64,000 bases of DNA, taken from Tessaracoccus flavus. GTDB lineage: Bacteria > Actinomycetota > Actinomycetes > Propionibacteriales > Propionibacteriaceae. Below the pieces are notes generated by a model. That model saw nothing but the letters and a program-made list of their open reading frames with translations. It was not told the DNA's origin and ran no database searches. Shown here one piece after another: positions 28,778 to 37,419 of this stretch (the stretch's first letter is position 1; every line of letters begins with the position of its first letter). Both the position numbers and the translations under genes were made by a program. The stretch spans positions 1,054,001-1,118,000 of the forward strand of contig NZ_CP019605.1 of NCBI RefSeq assembly GCF_001997295.1, read 5' to 3'.

Positions 28778-31270
28778 TCAGTTACTCGCCAACAGGATCT
28801 CGGTCACCGCGGAGATCACCGGCGACGAGGCCCGCGCGTGCGGCTCATCCAGGCCGGAGGGGGAGGCCACGTGCAGGACGGGGAGTTCGGCCAGGGCACC
28901 TACGCCGAGATCACGGACGCGGTTGAGGATGGCCTCCTTGAGGCTGAAGCCGATCTGCGCCTGCTGTAGGAACTCCTCGAGCCGTGCCAGCGCGGGGTTG
29001 GGCGCCAAGACGGCCAGCCCTTCGGCGCGCAGTGTGAATCCCTCGTCGCGCGGGACCCCGGACACACTGACCAGCTGGCGGGAATCGTCGAGGCGGGTGA
29101 CCTCGGAGAGGAGCCCGGAGCCCTCCAGCGTCGCTGAGATGTCCGCGAAGCCGAGCAGTTCGAAGGTCCAGTCGCGCGTCTCGGGAACGACGCTCGTGTC
29201 GCCCTGGGCCGGGTGGACGGACAGGGTGCCCGCCGCCCAGTCGAGGACCAGTCGCGTCGTCGCGACCGAGTCGGAGCCGTCGTCCTCGACGAGCTCGAAG
29301 GCTCCGTCCGCGCCTGCAGCCGTGACAACCGTGACCGCCTCGGGGTTCGCGTCCGCGCGCTGCAGGCCGTCGGTGCTCATCGGCACCATGCCTCCGGCGC
29401 GGAGCAGCGCTGCGAAGCCGTCGGCCGGCCGGTGCAGCTGGAGCCGGCGCTCCCCGTCGTAGCGGTAGCCGGTTTGAAGGTCGAACCACTGCCCGGGTGG
29501 CAGCCAGGCCGTGACCGCACCCATGCGTGTCTCATCGTCGGCCGGCTGCGTGATGGGGGCCACGAGCAGCTCGGTCCCGAAGAAGTATTCGTTCGGGACT
29601 TGAAGGGCCTCGATCCGGCGATGCACGTGGTAGAGGGGCCGCACCAGCGGTTGTCCCGTGGTCGCCTGGACGCGGTTCATCGTGTGCAGATAGGGGACCA
29701 GCCGGTTGCGGAGCCGTAGCGCCTCCGAGATGGCGCTGCGGTGCGGCTCGGCGTACAGCCACGGCTCCTTGCCAGCGAAGGGCGAGTTCGACGAATGCAG
29801 CCGGAGGATGGGGGAGAAGACACCGAGCTGGGTCCACCGCGCCATCAGCTCGTCGTCGCGGTAGCCGAACATGTGACCGCCGATGTCGTGGCTCCACCAG
29901 CCGTAGCCGATGTTGGCCGCGGTCGCGGTGAAGTACGGCTGGAAGTGCAGCGACTCCCAGGTGATGTGGGTGTCGCCGGAGAAGCCGACGGGGTAGCGGT
30001 GCGATCCGGGGCCGGCGTAGCGGGAGAACGTCAGGGGGGTGCGGTCGCCGCGGCCGTTGTCGACGAAGTGGGCGTGGTTGAGCACCCACAGGGGGTCGAT
30101 GCCGGGGACCCGGGAGTGGGGGCCCGATTGCCAGTCGAGCCACCAGAACTGGACCCCTTCGTCCTCGAGCGGGTGGTGAAGGAACTGGAAGTACGCGTCC
30201 ATGAACCGCCGGTCCGACGCGTCGAAGTGGACGGAGAGCTCGGTCGACGGGTCGATGCCCATGGCCTCAGCCATCTTCTCGTACGCGTCCTCGTGTGGCT
30301 GGACACCGTCGGCGGGATGCACGTTGAGGGTCGTGCGCAGTCCGCGTCGCCGGAGCTCGTCGAGGAAGGCGGGGGGATCGGGGAACAGGTCGCGGTTCCA
30401 CGTGTAACCGGTCCAGCCCGGACCGAAGCGGGGGTCGACGTCGGTGACGTGCCAGTCCATGTCGAGGACCGCCACGCTGAAGGGGACCCTCTCGACGTCG
30501 AAGCGGTCGAGTAGTTGGAGGTAGCTCTGCGCCGAGTAGGGGTGGTAGCGGCTCCACCAGTTGCCGAGCGCCCAGCGGGGTAGGACGGGCTGTGAGCCGG
30601 AGAGGCGGTAGAGATCACGGACGGCGGCAGCGGCGTCGTGCCCGTGGGTGAAGACGTAGAGGTCCTGGTACTGCGCCGCCGTGCGTCGAGGGCGGGCGGC
30701 AACCCATCCGTCGGGTGTGAACACCATGGAGGACGAGTCGTCGAGCACGGCGAAGCCGCGTTCCGACACGACCCCCGGCTCGAGTGGGACCGCACCGTTC
30801 GCCTCGTCCAGGGTGCGCGCGGTTCCGCCGAGGTTCCCGCGGGCAGGGACCCGATGCTGGAAGTCCGGCTGCAGGTGCCAGGCCGGCAGCGTGGACTGGT
30901 CCCCGTATCGCCAGACGGACTGGTGGGCGGTCACGTTGCCCCTGACCTGGACCTGCAGACCGGCGGCGGTGGGGGGCTGCTCGTCATAGCTGAGGTCGAA
31001 CCGCTGTGTCTGGACCCGGATCCCGGAATCGGAGCGCACCACGGTGAACTCTGGCGCAGGCAGATCCCGGAAGATCGCCAGGGTGGTGGGGCGGTCCTCG
31101 AACTCCCCCGAGTCGGACCACTCGAACCGGAGCAGGCCCTCGGTCAGTACGGTGATCCTGTAACGGTCGCCGACGATCGTCGCGTCGGGGGCGGGCGTCG
31201 AGTGGGCTCCGCGGTAGTCCTCAGGGGTCGCCGGGCGGAGAAGCGGGTCGGTGGCTGGTGTAGAAGTCAT
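28778..31270 (-). CDS. Glycoside hydrolase family 31 alpha-glucosidase
   Basis: This 830-residue enzyme has the GH31 N-terminal beta-sandwich, a TIM barrel and C-terminal beta domains. The nucleophile is in WWLDWQSG (Asp about 379) and the acid/base in GFSGDTH (Asp about 433). WLDWQ places it in the GH31 group that has DWQ instead of the more common DMNE. FTPDGWVAARPRRTAAQYQD and WSHDIGGHMFG are other family blocks. No signal peptide is present, so it probably acts on imported alpha-glucosides or xylosides. The start is ATG 31270 or ATG 31279. It is divergent from hemW with about 30 bases between. Confidence 0.87.
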   Translation of the reverse strand: MTSTPATDPLLRPATPEDYRGAHSTPAPDATIVGDRYRITVLTEGLLRFEWSDSGEFEDRPTTLAIFRDLPAPEFTVVRSDSGIRVQTQRFDLSYDEQPPTAAGLQVQVRGNVTAHQSVWRYGDQSTLPAWHLQPDFQHRVPARGNLGGTARTLDEANGAVPLEPGVVSERGFAVLDDSSSMVFTPDGWVAARPRRTAAQYQDLYVFTHGHDAAAAVRDLYRLSGSQPVLPRWALGNWWSRYHPYSAQSYLQLLDRFDVERVPFSVAVLDMDWHVTDVDPRFGPGWTGYTWNRDLFPDPPAFLDELRRRGLRTTLNVHPADGVQPHEDAYEKMAEAMGIDPSTELSVHFDASDRRFMDAYFQFLHHPLEDEGVQFWWLDWQSGPHSRVPGIDPLWVLNHAHFVDNGRGDRTPLTFSRYAGPGSHRYPVGFSGDTHITWESLHFQPYFTATAANIGYGWWSHDIGGHMFGYRDDELMARWTQLGVFSPILRLHSSNSPFAGKEPWLYAEPHRSAISEALRLRNRLVPYLHTMNRVQATTGQPLVRPLYHVHRRIEALQVPNEYFFGTELLVAPITQPADDETRMGAVTAWLPPGQWFDLQTGYRYDGERRLQLHRPADGFAALLRAGGMVPMSTDGLQRADANPEAVTVVTAAGADGAFELVEDDGSDSVATTRLVLDWAAGTLSVHPAQGDTSVVPETRDWTFELLGFADISATLEGSGLLSEVTRLDDSRQLVSVSGVPRDEGFTLRAEGLAVLAPNPALARLEEFLQQAQIGFSLKEAILNRVRDLGVGALAELPVLHVASPSGLDEPHARASSPVISAVTEILLASN

Positions 31271-31290
31271 CGCCACCATTGTGCCGGGCC

Positions 31291-31296
31291 TACACT
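31291..31296 (+). promoter_or_regulatory. -10 box of hemW (leaderless)
   Basis: TACACT ends 7 bases before GTG 31304. The divergent GH31 gene starts only 20-odd bases to the left, so the two promoters must overlap. Confidence 0.6.
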
Positions 31297-31303
31297 CGCT
31301 TGC

Positions 31304-32494
31304 GTGCCACAGCTCCCAGACGGCGACCCTGCTCCGCGAGACGGATCCCTCCCGGCGCATGCCCTCGATGCGAGCCGGCCTCTGTCGCTCTACATTCACG
31401 TCCCGTTCTGCCGCACGCGCTGCGGCTACTGCGATTTCAACACCTACACGCCCAGCGAGGTCGGTGAGCTCGCCCCCGACACGTACCTGGGGGCGGCGCT
31501 GGCTGAGCTCGACCTGGCCGCCCGCGTGCTGGGGCCCAGGCGGGTCGACACGGTGTTCTTCGGTGGCGGGACGCCCACGATGCTGCCAGCAGACCAGCTG
31601 GTGGGTCTCCTGTCTGCGGCCCGGGACCGCTTCGACGTCGCACCCGACGCCGAGATCACCACCGAAGGGAACCCGGAGACGCTCACCCCCCGCTACCTCG
31701 CCACGCTGCGCGCCGGCGGATTCACGAGGTTGTCTCTCGGGCTGCAGTCGGTCGTCGGCCACGTGCTGAAGGTCCTCGAGCGCACCCACACCCCGCGCCG
31801 TGGGCTGGACGCCGCCCGGTGGGCCAGCCAGGAGGGCTTCGACCACATCTCGCTTGATCTGATCTACGGCACGCCAGGGGAGTCGATGGATGACTGGCGC
31901 GACAGCCTCGATGCGGTCACCGCCACCCCCGTCGATCACGTCAGCGCCTACTCGCTCATCGTCGAGGAGGGGACCCGGCTGGCGGTTCAGGTGAAGCGGG
32001 GGCTGATCGCCATGCCCGACGACGACGACCTGGCCGACAAGTACCTGGTCGCCGACGAGAAACTCTCCAGCCTGGGCTACGCCAACTACGAGGTGAGCAA
32101 CTGGGCGCGGCCTGGGGGACGGTGTCTCCACAACCTGGCCTACTGGCGCGGCGCCGACTGGTGGGGGATCGGCCCCGGCGCGCACTCGCACATCGGGGGC
32201 GTCAGGTTCTGGAACCGCAAGCACCCACGCAGCTACGCGGCCGCTCTGGCCGAGGGCGGTTCGCCCGCGCTGGCTCGCGAGGTGCTGAGTGACGACGACC
32301 GCCGGATCGAGCGGGTGCTGCTGGAGCTTCGGTTGGCCGAGGGGGTGGCCCTCGACGTGCTGACGGACACCGAGCGCTCCCGGCTGCCCGATCTGGAGCG
32401 GCGGGGCCTCGCAACGACGTCGGGAACCAGTCTGACTCTGACCCAGGCTGGCAGGTTGCTCGCGGACGGCGTCATTCGCGATCTACTGGACTGA
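31304..32494 (+). CDS. hemW: HemW-type radical SAM heme chaperone
   Basis: This 396-residue radical SAM protein has the iron-sulfur motif CRTRCGYC (Cys 36, 40, 43) followed by Asp-Phe, then VFFGGGTPTML near 80-90, EGNPETL, and the C-terminal HemN_C domain. The residue after the third cysteine is Asp-Phe and not the extra cysteine of coproporphyrinogen dehydrogenase, which favours HemW. HemW binds heme and delivers it to target proteins. Position between lepA and hrcA is conserved. GTG 31304 lacks a ribosome site but follows a -10 box. Confidence 0.9.
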   Translation: MPQLPDGDPAPRDGSLPAHALDASRPLSLYIHVPFCRTRCGYCDFNTYTPSEVGELAPDTYLGAALAELDLAARVLGPRRVDTVFFGGGTPTMLPADQLVGLLSAARDRFDVAPDAEITTEGNPETLTPRYLATLRAGGFTRLSLGLQSVVGHVLKVLERTHTPRRGLDAARWASQEGFDHISLDLIYGTPGESMDDWRDSLDAVTATPVDHVSAYSLIVEEGTRLAVQVKRGLIAMPDDDDLADKYLVADEKLSSLGYANYEVSNWARPGGRCLHNLAYWRGADWWGIGPGAHSHIGGVRFWNRKHPRSYAAALAEGGSPALAREVLSDDDRRIERVLLELRLAEGVALDVLTDTERSRLPDLERRGLATTSGTSLTLTQAGRLLADGVIRDLLD

Positions 32495-32512
32495 TCCTGC
32501 CGTGCCCGGCGA

Positions 32513-32518
32513 TACGCT
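32513..32518 (+). promoter_or_regulatory. -10 box of the CDP-alcohol phosphatidyltransferase gene (leaderless)
   Basis: TACGCT lies 6 bases before ATG 32525. Confidence 0.45.
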
Positions 32519-32524
32519 CTGGCA

Positions 32525-33094
32525 ATGGGAAAGCCGTTGCCGGATGCGCGTCGGCCCGGCTTGCGCCTCACACCCGCCGATCGCGTCACGCTCACCCGGG
32601 CGGCACTGGGACTCGGCTGCGCCGTCCTCGTCGCGCTGACCTATGCAGGGGTTCTCCCGATGCGCAGCTGGCCCCTGTTTCTACTCGCAGTCCCGGCCGC
32701 GGTGCTGGATGCAGTCGACGGGCCGGTGGCGCGCCGCACGGGGACGGTCACCGAGCGTGGTTCGCGCTGGGACATGGAGGTGGATTCCGCGTTCCTGCTG
32801 GTCCTCAGCGTGGCATTGTTCCCGCTGGCCCCCTGGGTGGCGGTGATCGGGCTGGCGCGCTATCTCTTCTGGGTGGGCGGGGTCCTCCGCCCGGCATGGC
32901 GGAGACCTCTCGCCTTTCGGCAGTCGAGGCGGATCATCGCGGCCTACCAGGCCGTGGCCATGGTCGTGGCGCTGGCGCCCTTCCTGCCGCTCTGGGTGGG
33001 GCAGGGGATGACGGCGCTCGCGGTGGGTCTGTTGCTGTTCTCCTTCGGTCGGGACATCGCAACGCAGGAGCGGACAGCAGCGGGCCGCCTGTAG
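32525..33094 (+). CDS. CDP-alcohol phosphatidyltransferase family protein
   Basis: This 189-residue membrane protein has about five helices and the complete catalytic signature DxxDGxxARxxxxxxxxGxxxDxxxD (DAVDGPVARRTG...RGSRWDMEVD, about residues 60-85). These enzymes transfer a phosphatidyl-type group from CDP-diacylglycerol or a CDP-alcohol to an acceptor in phospholipid synthesis. The acceptor cannot be told. It follows hemW after 30 bases with its own -10. Confidence 0.85.
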   Translation: MGKPLPDARRPGLRLTPADRVTLTRAALGLGCAVLVALTYAGVLPMRSWPLFLLAVPAAVLDAVDGPVARRTGTVTERGSRWDMEVDSAFLLVLSVALFPLAPWVAVIGLARYLFWVGGVLRPAWRRPLAFRQSRRIIAAYQAVAMVVALAPFLPLWVGQGMTALAVGLLLFSFGRDIATQERTAAGRL

Positions 33095-33116
33095 ACCTGT
33101 CTCAACGAATGTGCTA

Positions 33117-33138
33117 CTGTATTAATCACCTAATACAG
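33117..33138. promoter_or_regulatory. Operator of the YtrA-type GntR operon
   Basis: A perfect inverted repeat CTGTATTA-N6-TAATACAG lies 19 bases upstream of the GntR start and overlaps the likely promoter region (TACTGT at 33115). The 8-6-8 geometry and position just before the regulator gene point to autorepression. Another GntR gene in this window has a site of the same geometry at 37349-37370. Confidence 0.7.
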
Positions 33139-33157
33139 TGATACGTCGGAGGGGACG

Positions 33158-33535
33158 ATGCAATTCGACACGAGCAGCCCGATCTGGCTGCAACTGATCG
33201 ATGAGTTCACCCGACGGATCGTCACCGAGCAGTGGCCGGCAGGTTCCCGCATCCCGGGGGTCCGTGACCTTGCCGGTGAGTTGAGGGTGAACCCCAACAC
33301 CGTGCAGCGCGCCCTCGCCGAACTCGAGCGGCAGGGGCTCGCAAGGTCCGAGAGGACCAGCGGCCGCTACGTCACCGACGACACTGCCGCCATCGACGAT
33401 GCCCGCCGCGACCTCGCGACCGCGGCGGCGGACGACTTCACCATTCGCGCGCGGGGGCTCGGCATGAGCCTGACCGCGGCGCGAGATCTGCTCAGCCGAC
33501 GTTGGTCGGCACCCCCGGAAGGATCCAGTACATGA
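33158..33535 (+). CDS. GntR-family (YtrA subfamily) transcription regulator
   Basis: This 125-residue protein is an N-terminal GntR winged helix (SPIWLQLIDEFTRRIV...SRIPGVRDLAGELRVNPNTVQRALAELERQG) with a short helical tail and no large effector domain, as in YtrA-type repressors. ATG 33158 has a GGAGGGG site. Its stop overlaps the start of the ABC ATPase gene (ATGA), so regulator, ATPase and permease form one operon. It presumably represses that operon through the palindrome in front. Confidence 0.88.
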   Translation: MQFDTSSPIWLQLIDEFTRRIVTEQWPAGSRIPGVRDLAGELRVNPNTVQRALAELERQGLARSERTSGRYVTDDTAAIDDARRDLATAAADDFTIRARGLGMSLTAARDLLSRRWSAPPEGSST

Positions 33536-34242
33536 CCGCACCTGCCATCACCATCAGGCATCTCTCGAAAAGCTACGGCGCCCTACCCGCCCTCCAGGAT
33601 CTGAACCTGACCCTGCGAGGAGGCCAGATCGTCGGGCTGCTCGGTGAGAACGGCTGCGGGAAGACCACCCTGCTCAAGGTGATCGCCGGAGCGCTCAGCC
33701 AGTGGCGGGGTGACGTCGAGATCCACGGACACCGGCCCGGCCCCGAGTCCAAGGCGATCGTCTCGTTCCTCCCCGACGCCAGCTTCCTCGCCGACGGCGA
33801 CACCATCGACGACTGCATCGCGCAGTACCGGGATTTCTTCGCGGACTTCCAGGAGTCCAAGTGCCGGGATCTAGTCAGGTTCTTCGGCCTCGACACCGGC
33901 CGCAAACTGGCGACCCTCTCGAAAGGGATGCGGGAGAAGGCACAGATCGCTCTCGCCATGTCCCGCGACGCCAAGGTGTTCCTGCTGGACGAACCGATCT
34001 CCGGGGTCGACCCGGCGGCCCGGGACGTGCTGCTGGAGGCAATCGTGCGGGACCTGCCCGAGGACGCGCTCGTCCTCATCTCCACCCACCTCATCCACGA
34101 TCTCGAACCAGTCCTCGACGCGGTGGCGTTCATGCGGTTCGGGACGATCCTGCTGAGCGGCGAGGTCGACGACCTGCGCGAGCAGCACGGCAATTCCATC
34201 GATCAACTCTTCAGGGAGGTCTACAAATGGTCGGCGCGCTGA
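33532..34242 (+). CDS. ABC transporter ATP-binding protein (YtrB-like)
   Basis: This 236-residue ATPase has Walker A GENGCGKTT near residues 39-47, signature LSKGMREK near 128 (the LSxG motif with Lys-Gly-Met typical of YtrB/EcsA-type ATPases), Walker B VFLLDEPISG and a switch His in STHL. It would energise the adjacent permease. The last 16 bases overlap the permease gene. Confidence 0.88.
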   Translation: MTAPAITIRHLSKSYGALPALQDLNLTLRGGQIVGLLGENGCGKTTLLKVIAGALSQWRGDVEIHGHRPGPESKAIVSFLPDASFLADGDTIDDCIAQYRDFFADFQESKCRDLVRFFGLDTGRKLATLSKGMREKAQIALAMSRDAKVFLLDEPISGVDPAARDVLLEAIVRDLPEDALVLISTHLIHDLEPVLDAVAFMRFGTILLSGEVDDLREQHGNSIDQLFREVYKWSAR

Positions 34243-35042
34243 TCAAGCACGAGCTTCGACGCACCTGGCGCTGGCTCCTTCTCACGGCAGCACTGGCCAC
34301 GGTCGCGGTCGCGATCTCGTACCTGGCCGCAGTGCTGCTTCCCGCACCGCTGAACGGCTTCTTCGCCGGGCTCGGCATCGTCGTCGCCGTGGCAATGCCC
34401 TTCGCGGTGCAGTTGCTGCTGGGGCTGGAGTTCTACCGGTCGTCCTACAGCCGGACGGGGTACTTCACGCACTCGCTCCCGGTCCGCGGCCGGACTGTGT
34501 TCTTCGCGAAGTTCGGCTACTCCTCGGTGGTGGCCATCGTCTTCCTGCTCCTGGGCCTGGCCCTGGCCTTCGTCGCTTTCACGGGCTCGCTCGTCGCTCA
34601 GGGTGCCACGGCCGCAGAAGTCTGGAGGGGGGCCCGGCAGGGGTTGGACCAGATTCTCGCAGCGACCCCGTCCTGGGTTGCGGTGGTCCTCATCGGGATG
34701 GCTCTGCTGTTTCCGGTGGCCGGACTTGCTCACTACTTCTTTGCCGCCAGTGTCGGCAGCGAGGGCTGGATCAACCGGATGGGCTTCGGGGGAGTGGTGC
34801 TCGTCTGGGTGCTCTACTACCTCGCCAATCAGGTCGTCGCCGCTGTCGGCCTCTTCCTGCCCCTCAATGCGGTCGTCGACTCGGGCAGCCTGACGATGAG
34901 CACTGACCCGCTCATCGTGTTGCAGGGTGACACGCTCGATGCGCTCATCCCGTTCGGCGCCTTCGCGATGATCCTCGCGTTGGCCGCAGTGGCGATATGG
35001 CGGGCGGCGGTGTCGGTCGACCGGAAGGTCGAACTGCGCTGA
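34227..35042 (+). CDS. ABC-2-type membrane permease of the GntR operon
   Basis: This 271-residue protein has about six hydrophobic segments and starts MVGALIKHELRRTWRW, the usual basic N-terminus of ABC-2 type permeases. Substrate is unknown; relatives in YtrA-regulated operons respond to cell-wall-active antibiotics. ATG 34227 lies inside the end of the ATPase gene with GGGAGG at 34214-34219. Confidence 0.78.
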   Translation: MVGALIKHELRRTWRWLLLTAALATVAVAISYLAAVLLPAPLNGFFAGLGIVVAVAMPFAVQLLLGLEFYRSSYSRTGYFTHSLPVRGRTVFFAKFGYSSVVAIVFLLLGLALAFVAFTGSLVAQGATAAEVWRGARQGLDQILAATPSWVAVVLIGMALLFPVAGLAHYFFAASVGSEGWINRMGFGGVVLVWVLYYLANQVVAAVGLFLPLNAVVDSGSLTMSTDPLIVLQGDTLDALIPFGAFAMILALAAVAIWRAAVSVDRKVELR

Positions 35043-35048
35043 TAGCCT
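35043..35048 (+). promoter_or_regulatory. -10 box of the DUF3097 gene (leaderless)
   Basis: TAGCCT lies 7 bases before GTG 35056; no ribosome site is visible. Confidence 0.45.
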
Positions 35049-35055
35049 CCGGCGC

Positions 35056-35892
35056 GTGGATCGGTACTCACGCGATGTGCTCGCACCCGGATGGCAGAAG
35101 GCCCACCTCAAGAAGACCCGCGACGTGGCCGTCGAACTCGACCTGGTGGTCGAGTTCGACGACTTCTGCGGCGCTGTGGTCGGTTGGGAGAACGGGCTCG
35201 TGATCCTGGAGGACCGCAAACTGAAGCGCCGCTCCGCCCCGTTCGGGCCGGGCTTCCTGCTGGAGGGTCAACCGGTCGCGCTGCGGCCCCCGCTGCGCGG
35301 CGGGCCCTCGCGTCCCACGTACACAGCGTCGGGGTCACGCGCCTCGGCCCAGCCGGAGAAGGCGAAGGTCGCGCTGCCCAGCCGTATCTACGTGGAGGGC
35401 CGCCACGACGCGGAGCTCATCGAGAAGGTGTGGGGGGAGGACCTGCGGCACGTCGGCGTGGTCGTCGAATTCCTCGGGGGAATCGACGATCTCCCCGCCA
35501 TCGTTGCCGAGTTCGCCCCCGCGCCGGGCCGACGGCTCGGTGTGCTCGTGGACCATCTGGTCCCCGGGAGCAAGGAATCGCGCATCGCGGCGCAGGTGTA
35601 CAAGGCTGGCTACCGGGAGACAGTTCTCGTCGAGGGCCACGAGTTCATCGACATCTGGCAGGCGGTGAAACCCGCGAGAGTGGGGAGGAAGGCCTGGCCC
35701 GAGGTGCCGCGCGACGTCGACTTCAAGAAGGGCACGCTGGCGGCCCTGGGCCTGCCCCACGCGGACCAGGCGGATGTGGCGCGCGGCTGGCAGGCGATCC
35801 TGGCCCGAGTGCAGAGTTGGCGCGACCTTGAACCGCAACTAAACACCAAGGTGGAGACCCTGATCGACTTCGTCACGCAGGATCACGTCTGA
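35056..35892 (+). CDS. DUF3097 family protein
   Basis: This 278-residue protein opens DRYSRDVLAPGWQKAHLKK, then an SH3-like segment, and from about residue 110 a TOPRIM-like region (SRIYVEGRHDAELIEKVWG... VEFLGGIDDLP... GVLVDHLVPGSKE). DUF3097 is widespread in actinobacteria; the role is unknown, though the TOPRIM-like acidic residues suggest nucleic-acid or nucleotide chemistry. It lies 13 bases after the permease gene. Confidence 0.85.
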   Translation: MDRYSRDVLAPGWQKAHLKKTRDVAVELDLVVEFDDFCGAVVGWENGLVILEDRKLKRRSAPFGPGFLLEGQPVALRPPLRGGPSRPTYTASGSRASAQPEKAKVALPSRIYVEGRHDAELIEKVWGEDLRHVGVVVEFLGGIDDLPAIVAEFAPAPGRRLGVLVDHLVPGSKESRIAAQVYKAGYRETVLVEGHEFIDIWQAVKPARVGRKAWPEVPRDVDFKKGTLAALGLPHADQADVARGWQAILARVQSWRDLEPQLNTKVETLIDFVTQDHV

Positions 35893-36086
35893 ACTAGAGC
35901 CAGACGCTCTGGGCCGCTGGCAGACGCGCAGATTGGCCCGGCGGTTCCGTTCTCTGCAGTCGGGAATCGTCCGCTCATGCCGGTGTGCGAGCCAGCAATC
36001 TGTCTGATTCATGCCGTGCAAATCGACTGATACCGACCCTGCTTCTCCAGCGAGAGCGTCGCTTTGATCGGAGGCAAGGCTGGTGG
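35893..36086. other. Intergenic stretch without recognised content
   Basis: About 190 bases between two convergent genes. I see no hairpin with a T-run, no promoter and no open frame with coding character. Confidence 0.4.
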
Positions 36087-36461
36087 CTACAAGCGGAGTT
36101 GCCGCTCCAGGGCCGCGACGGTCTCGTCGTCGGTGTAGCCCAACCCGCGGACCCGTGCGACGAAGTCCGCAGCCATGCCCTCGAGCATTTCTTGCCGGTT
36201 CACCGCAGGGGCTCGGCCGGACTCGGCTACGCGGGTGCCGCCGCCGCGCCGGGACGTGAGCAGTCCCTCTTGCTCGAGTTCACGGTAAGAGCGCGCGACC
36301 GTGCCGACGGCGACCCCGAGGTCACCGGCGAGCTGGCGCAGCGGGGGGAGTCGGTCGCCGGGGCCGAGCCGTCCAGCGGCGATGAGGTCGCCGAGCTGCC
36401 GCCGCAGTTGCTCGTACGGTGGGGTCGGATCGTCGGGGTCGAGGGTCAGGACGAGGGTCAT
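36087..36461 (-). CDS. GntR-family (YtrA subfamily) regulator, second copy
   Basis: This 124-residue protein is a GntR winged helix (TPPYEQLRRQLGDLIAAGRLGPGDRLPPLRQLAGDLGVAVGTVARSYRELEQEGL) plus a short tail with LEGMAADFVARVRGLGYTDDE. It is translated from ATG 36461, which overlaps the stop of the upstream membrane-protein gene (ATGCGATGA). It is similar in design to, but clearly different from, the regulator at 33158. It probably represses its own two-gene operon through the palindrome at 37349. Confidence 0.87.
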   Translation of the reverse strand: MTLVLTLDPDDPTPPYEQLRRQLGDLIAAGRLGPGDRLPPLRQLAGDLGVAVGTVARSYRELEQEGLLTSRRGGGTRVAESGRAPAVNRQEMLEGMAADFVARVRGLGYTDDETVAALERQLRL

Positions 36462-37336
36462 CGCATCTCCGCCGGGTACGCAGTGGAGAAAGCGGGGAGC
36501 GCTCCAGGGACGACGATCCGGACGACGATCCAGCCGAGCAGCAGAAGGGCCACGGGGATGGTCGCCACGAGCACAAAACCCGCCGGGTCCATCCAGGCGC
36601 GTTGGCAGTCCAGCCTGAGCAGCGCCGTGCCTGCGAAGAATGCGACGCCCACGTGACTGGCCGCCACAGCCGCACCCGTCGCAGCCAGCACCCGTGTCAT
36701 CGACCGCAAGCGCAACACGTCGTCGCTCACGTCGTCGTTCGCGAAACCGCGCGGCCGACGCACAACAGCCACCAACGCTGCCACGGCCGCCAGCCCGATG
36801 CCCAGGAGCAGCAGTGTGAGCGGGATGGAGTAGAAGCTGCCCGGGTAGGGACCGGCTCCATTGCCGACGTTGCCACAACGCGCCGCGACCTGCCGTCCGG
36901 CGCGTCCCATGTCGTCGGCGGAGGCAGACGCAGTGGTCAACGCTAGCGTGGCGAGGTGCACCGCCGTGATCCCGGCGACCGCGGTGGTGAGTGCCCGCGG
37001 CAGGTAATTGACCACCCGACGGGGGGCAAGCGAAGCAGTCCGCGGACCGGTCGGTCGCCGCGGTCGCACCACAGTCTCAGCGAGACCCACTCCGGTGACC
37101 ACAAAGAGGCCGACAATGGCAGGAGCCAGCATCGTTCCCCGACCCAGGTCAAGGCTGCCGTTGACCAGCCATGCGGCCACGCCGCCGATGAAGGCAGCCG
37201 CAACCCAGGTCGCGCGAACCCACTTCCACTCGCTGCGCGTGTCGGGGCCACCGCGTGTCGCCGAATGCGCCCCCAGCGCGATCACCGTCAACAGCAGCGG
37301 ACCACCGACGAGAGCCGAAATTATTGAAAGAGACAT
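36458..37336 (-). CDS. Multi-spanning membrane protein co-expressed with GntR regulator
   Basis: This 292-residue protein has about seven hydrophobic segments and no motif I recognise. Such membrane proteins of unknown function are commonly encoded with short GntR regulators in actinobacteria. ATG 37336 is preferred, starting MSLSIISALVGGPLLLTV; a further in-frame start at 37375 would overlap the operator-like palindrome. The only regulatory signal seen is that palindrome 12 bases upstream. Confidence 0.65.
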   Translation of the reverse strand: MSLSIISALVGGPLLLTVIALGAHSATRGGPDTRSEWKWVRATWVAAAFIGGVAAWLVNGSLDLGRGTMLAPAIVGLFVVTGVGLAETVVRPRRPTGPRTASLAPRRVVNYLPRALTTAVAGITAVHLATLALTTASASADDMGRAGRQVAARCGNVGNGAGPYPGSFYSIPLTLLLLGIGLAAVAALVAVVRRPRGFANDDVSDDVLRLRSMTRVLAATGAAVAASHVGVAFFAGTALLRLDCQRAWMDPAGFVLVATIPVALLLLGWIVVRIVVPGALPAFSTAYPAEMR

Positions 37337-37348
37337 GGGACCCCGATC

Positions 37349-37370
37349 TTGTATCACATGATTGCTACAA
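37349..37370. promoter_or_regulatory. Operator-like palindrome of the second GntR operon
   Basis: TTGTATCA-N6-TGCTACAA is an inverted repeat with one mismatch, 12 bases before the membrane-protein start. The arm length and 6-base spacer equal those of the site at 33117-33138, supporting a GntR dimer site. Confidence 0.6.
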
Positions 37371-37390
37371 GCCAAGGGTAGGCGCTCGAA

Positions 37391-37419
37391 CGCTTTGTGT
37401 CAAACATTCGACACAAGCG
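37391..37419. other. Hairpin in the divergent intergenic region
   Basis: CGCTTTGTGTC (37391-37401) pairs with GACACAAGCG (37410-37419) with one bulged T around an 8-base loop. It lies between the divergent membrane-protein gene and the MNT remnant, so it may be a regulator site or the scar of a lost gene. The remaining intergenic DNA to 37617 shows no gene. Confidence 0.4.

Noticed and set aside
35893..36086. Possible small RNA between the DUF3097 and GntR genes
   Set aside because: No promoter, terminator or stable structure was visible, so there is nothing to support it.
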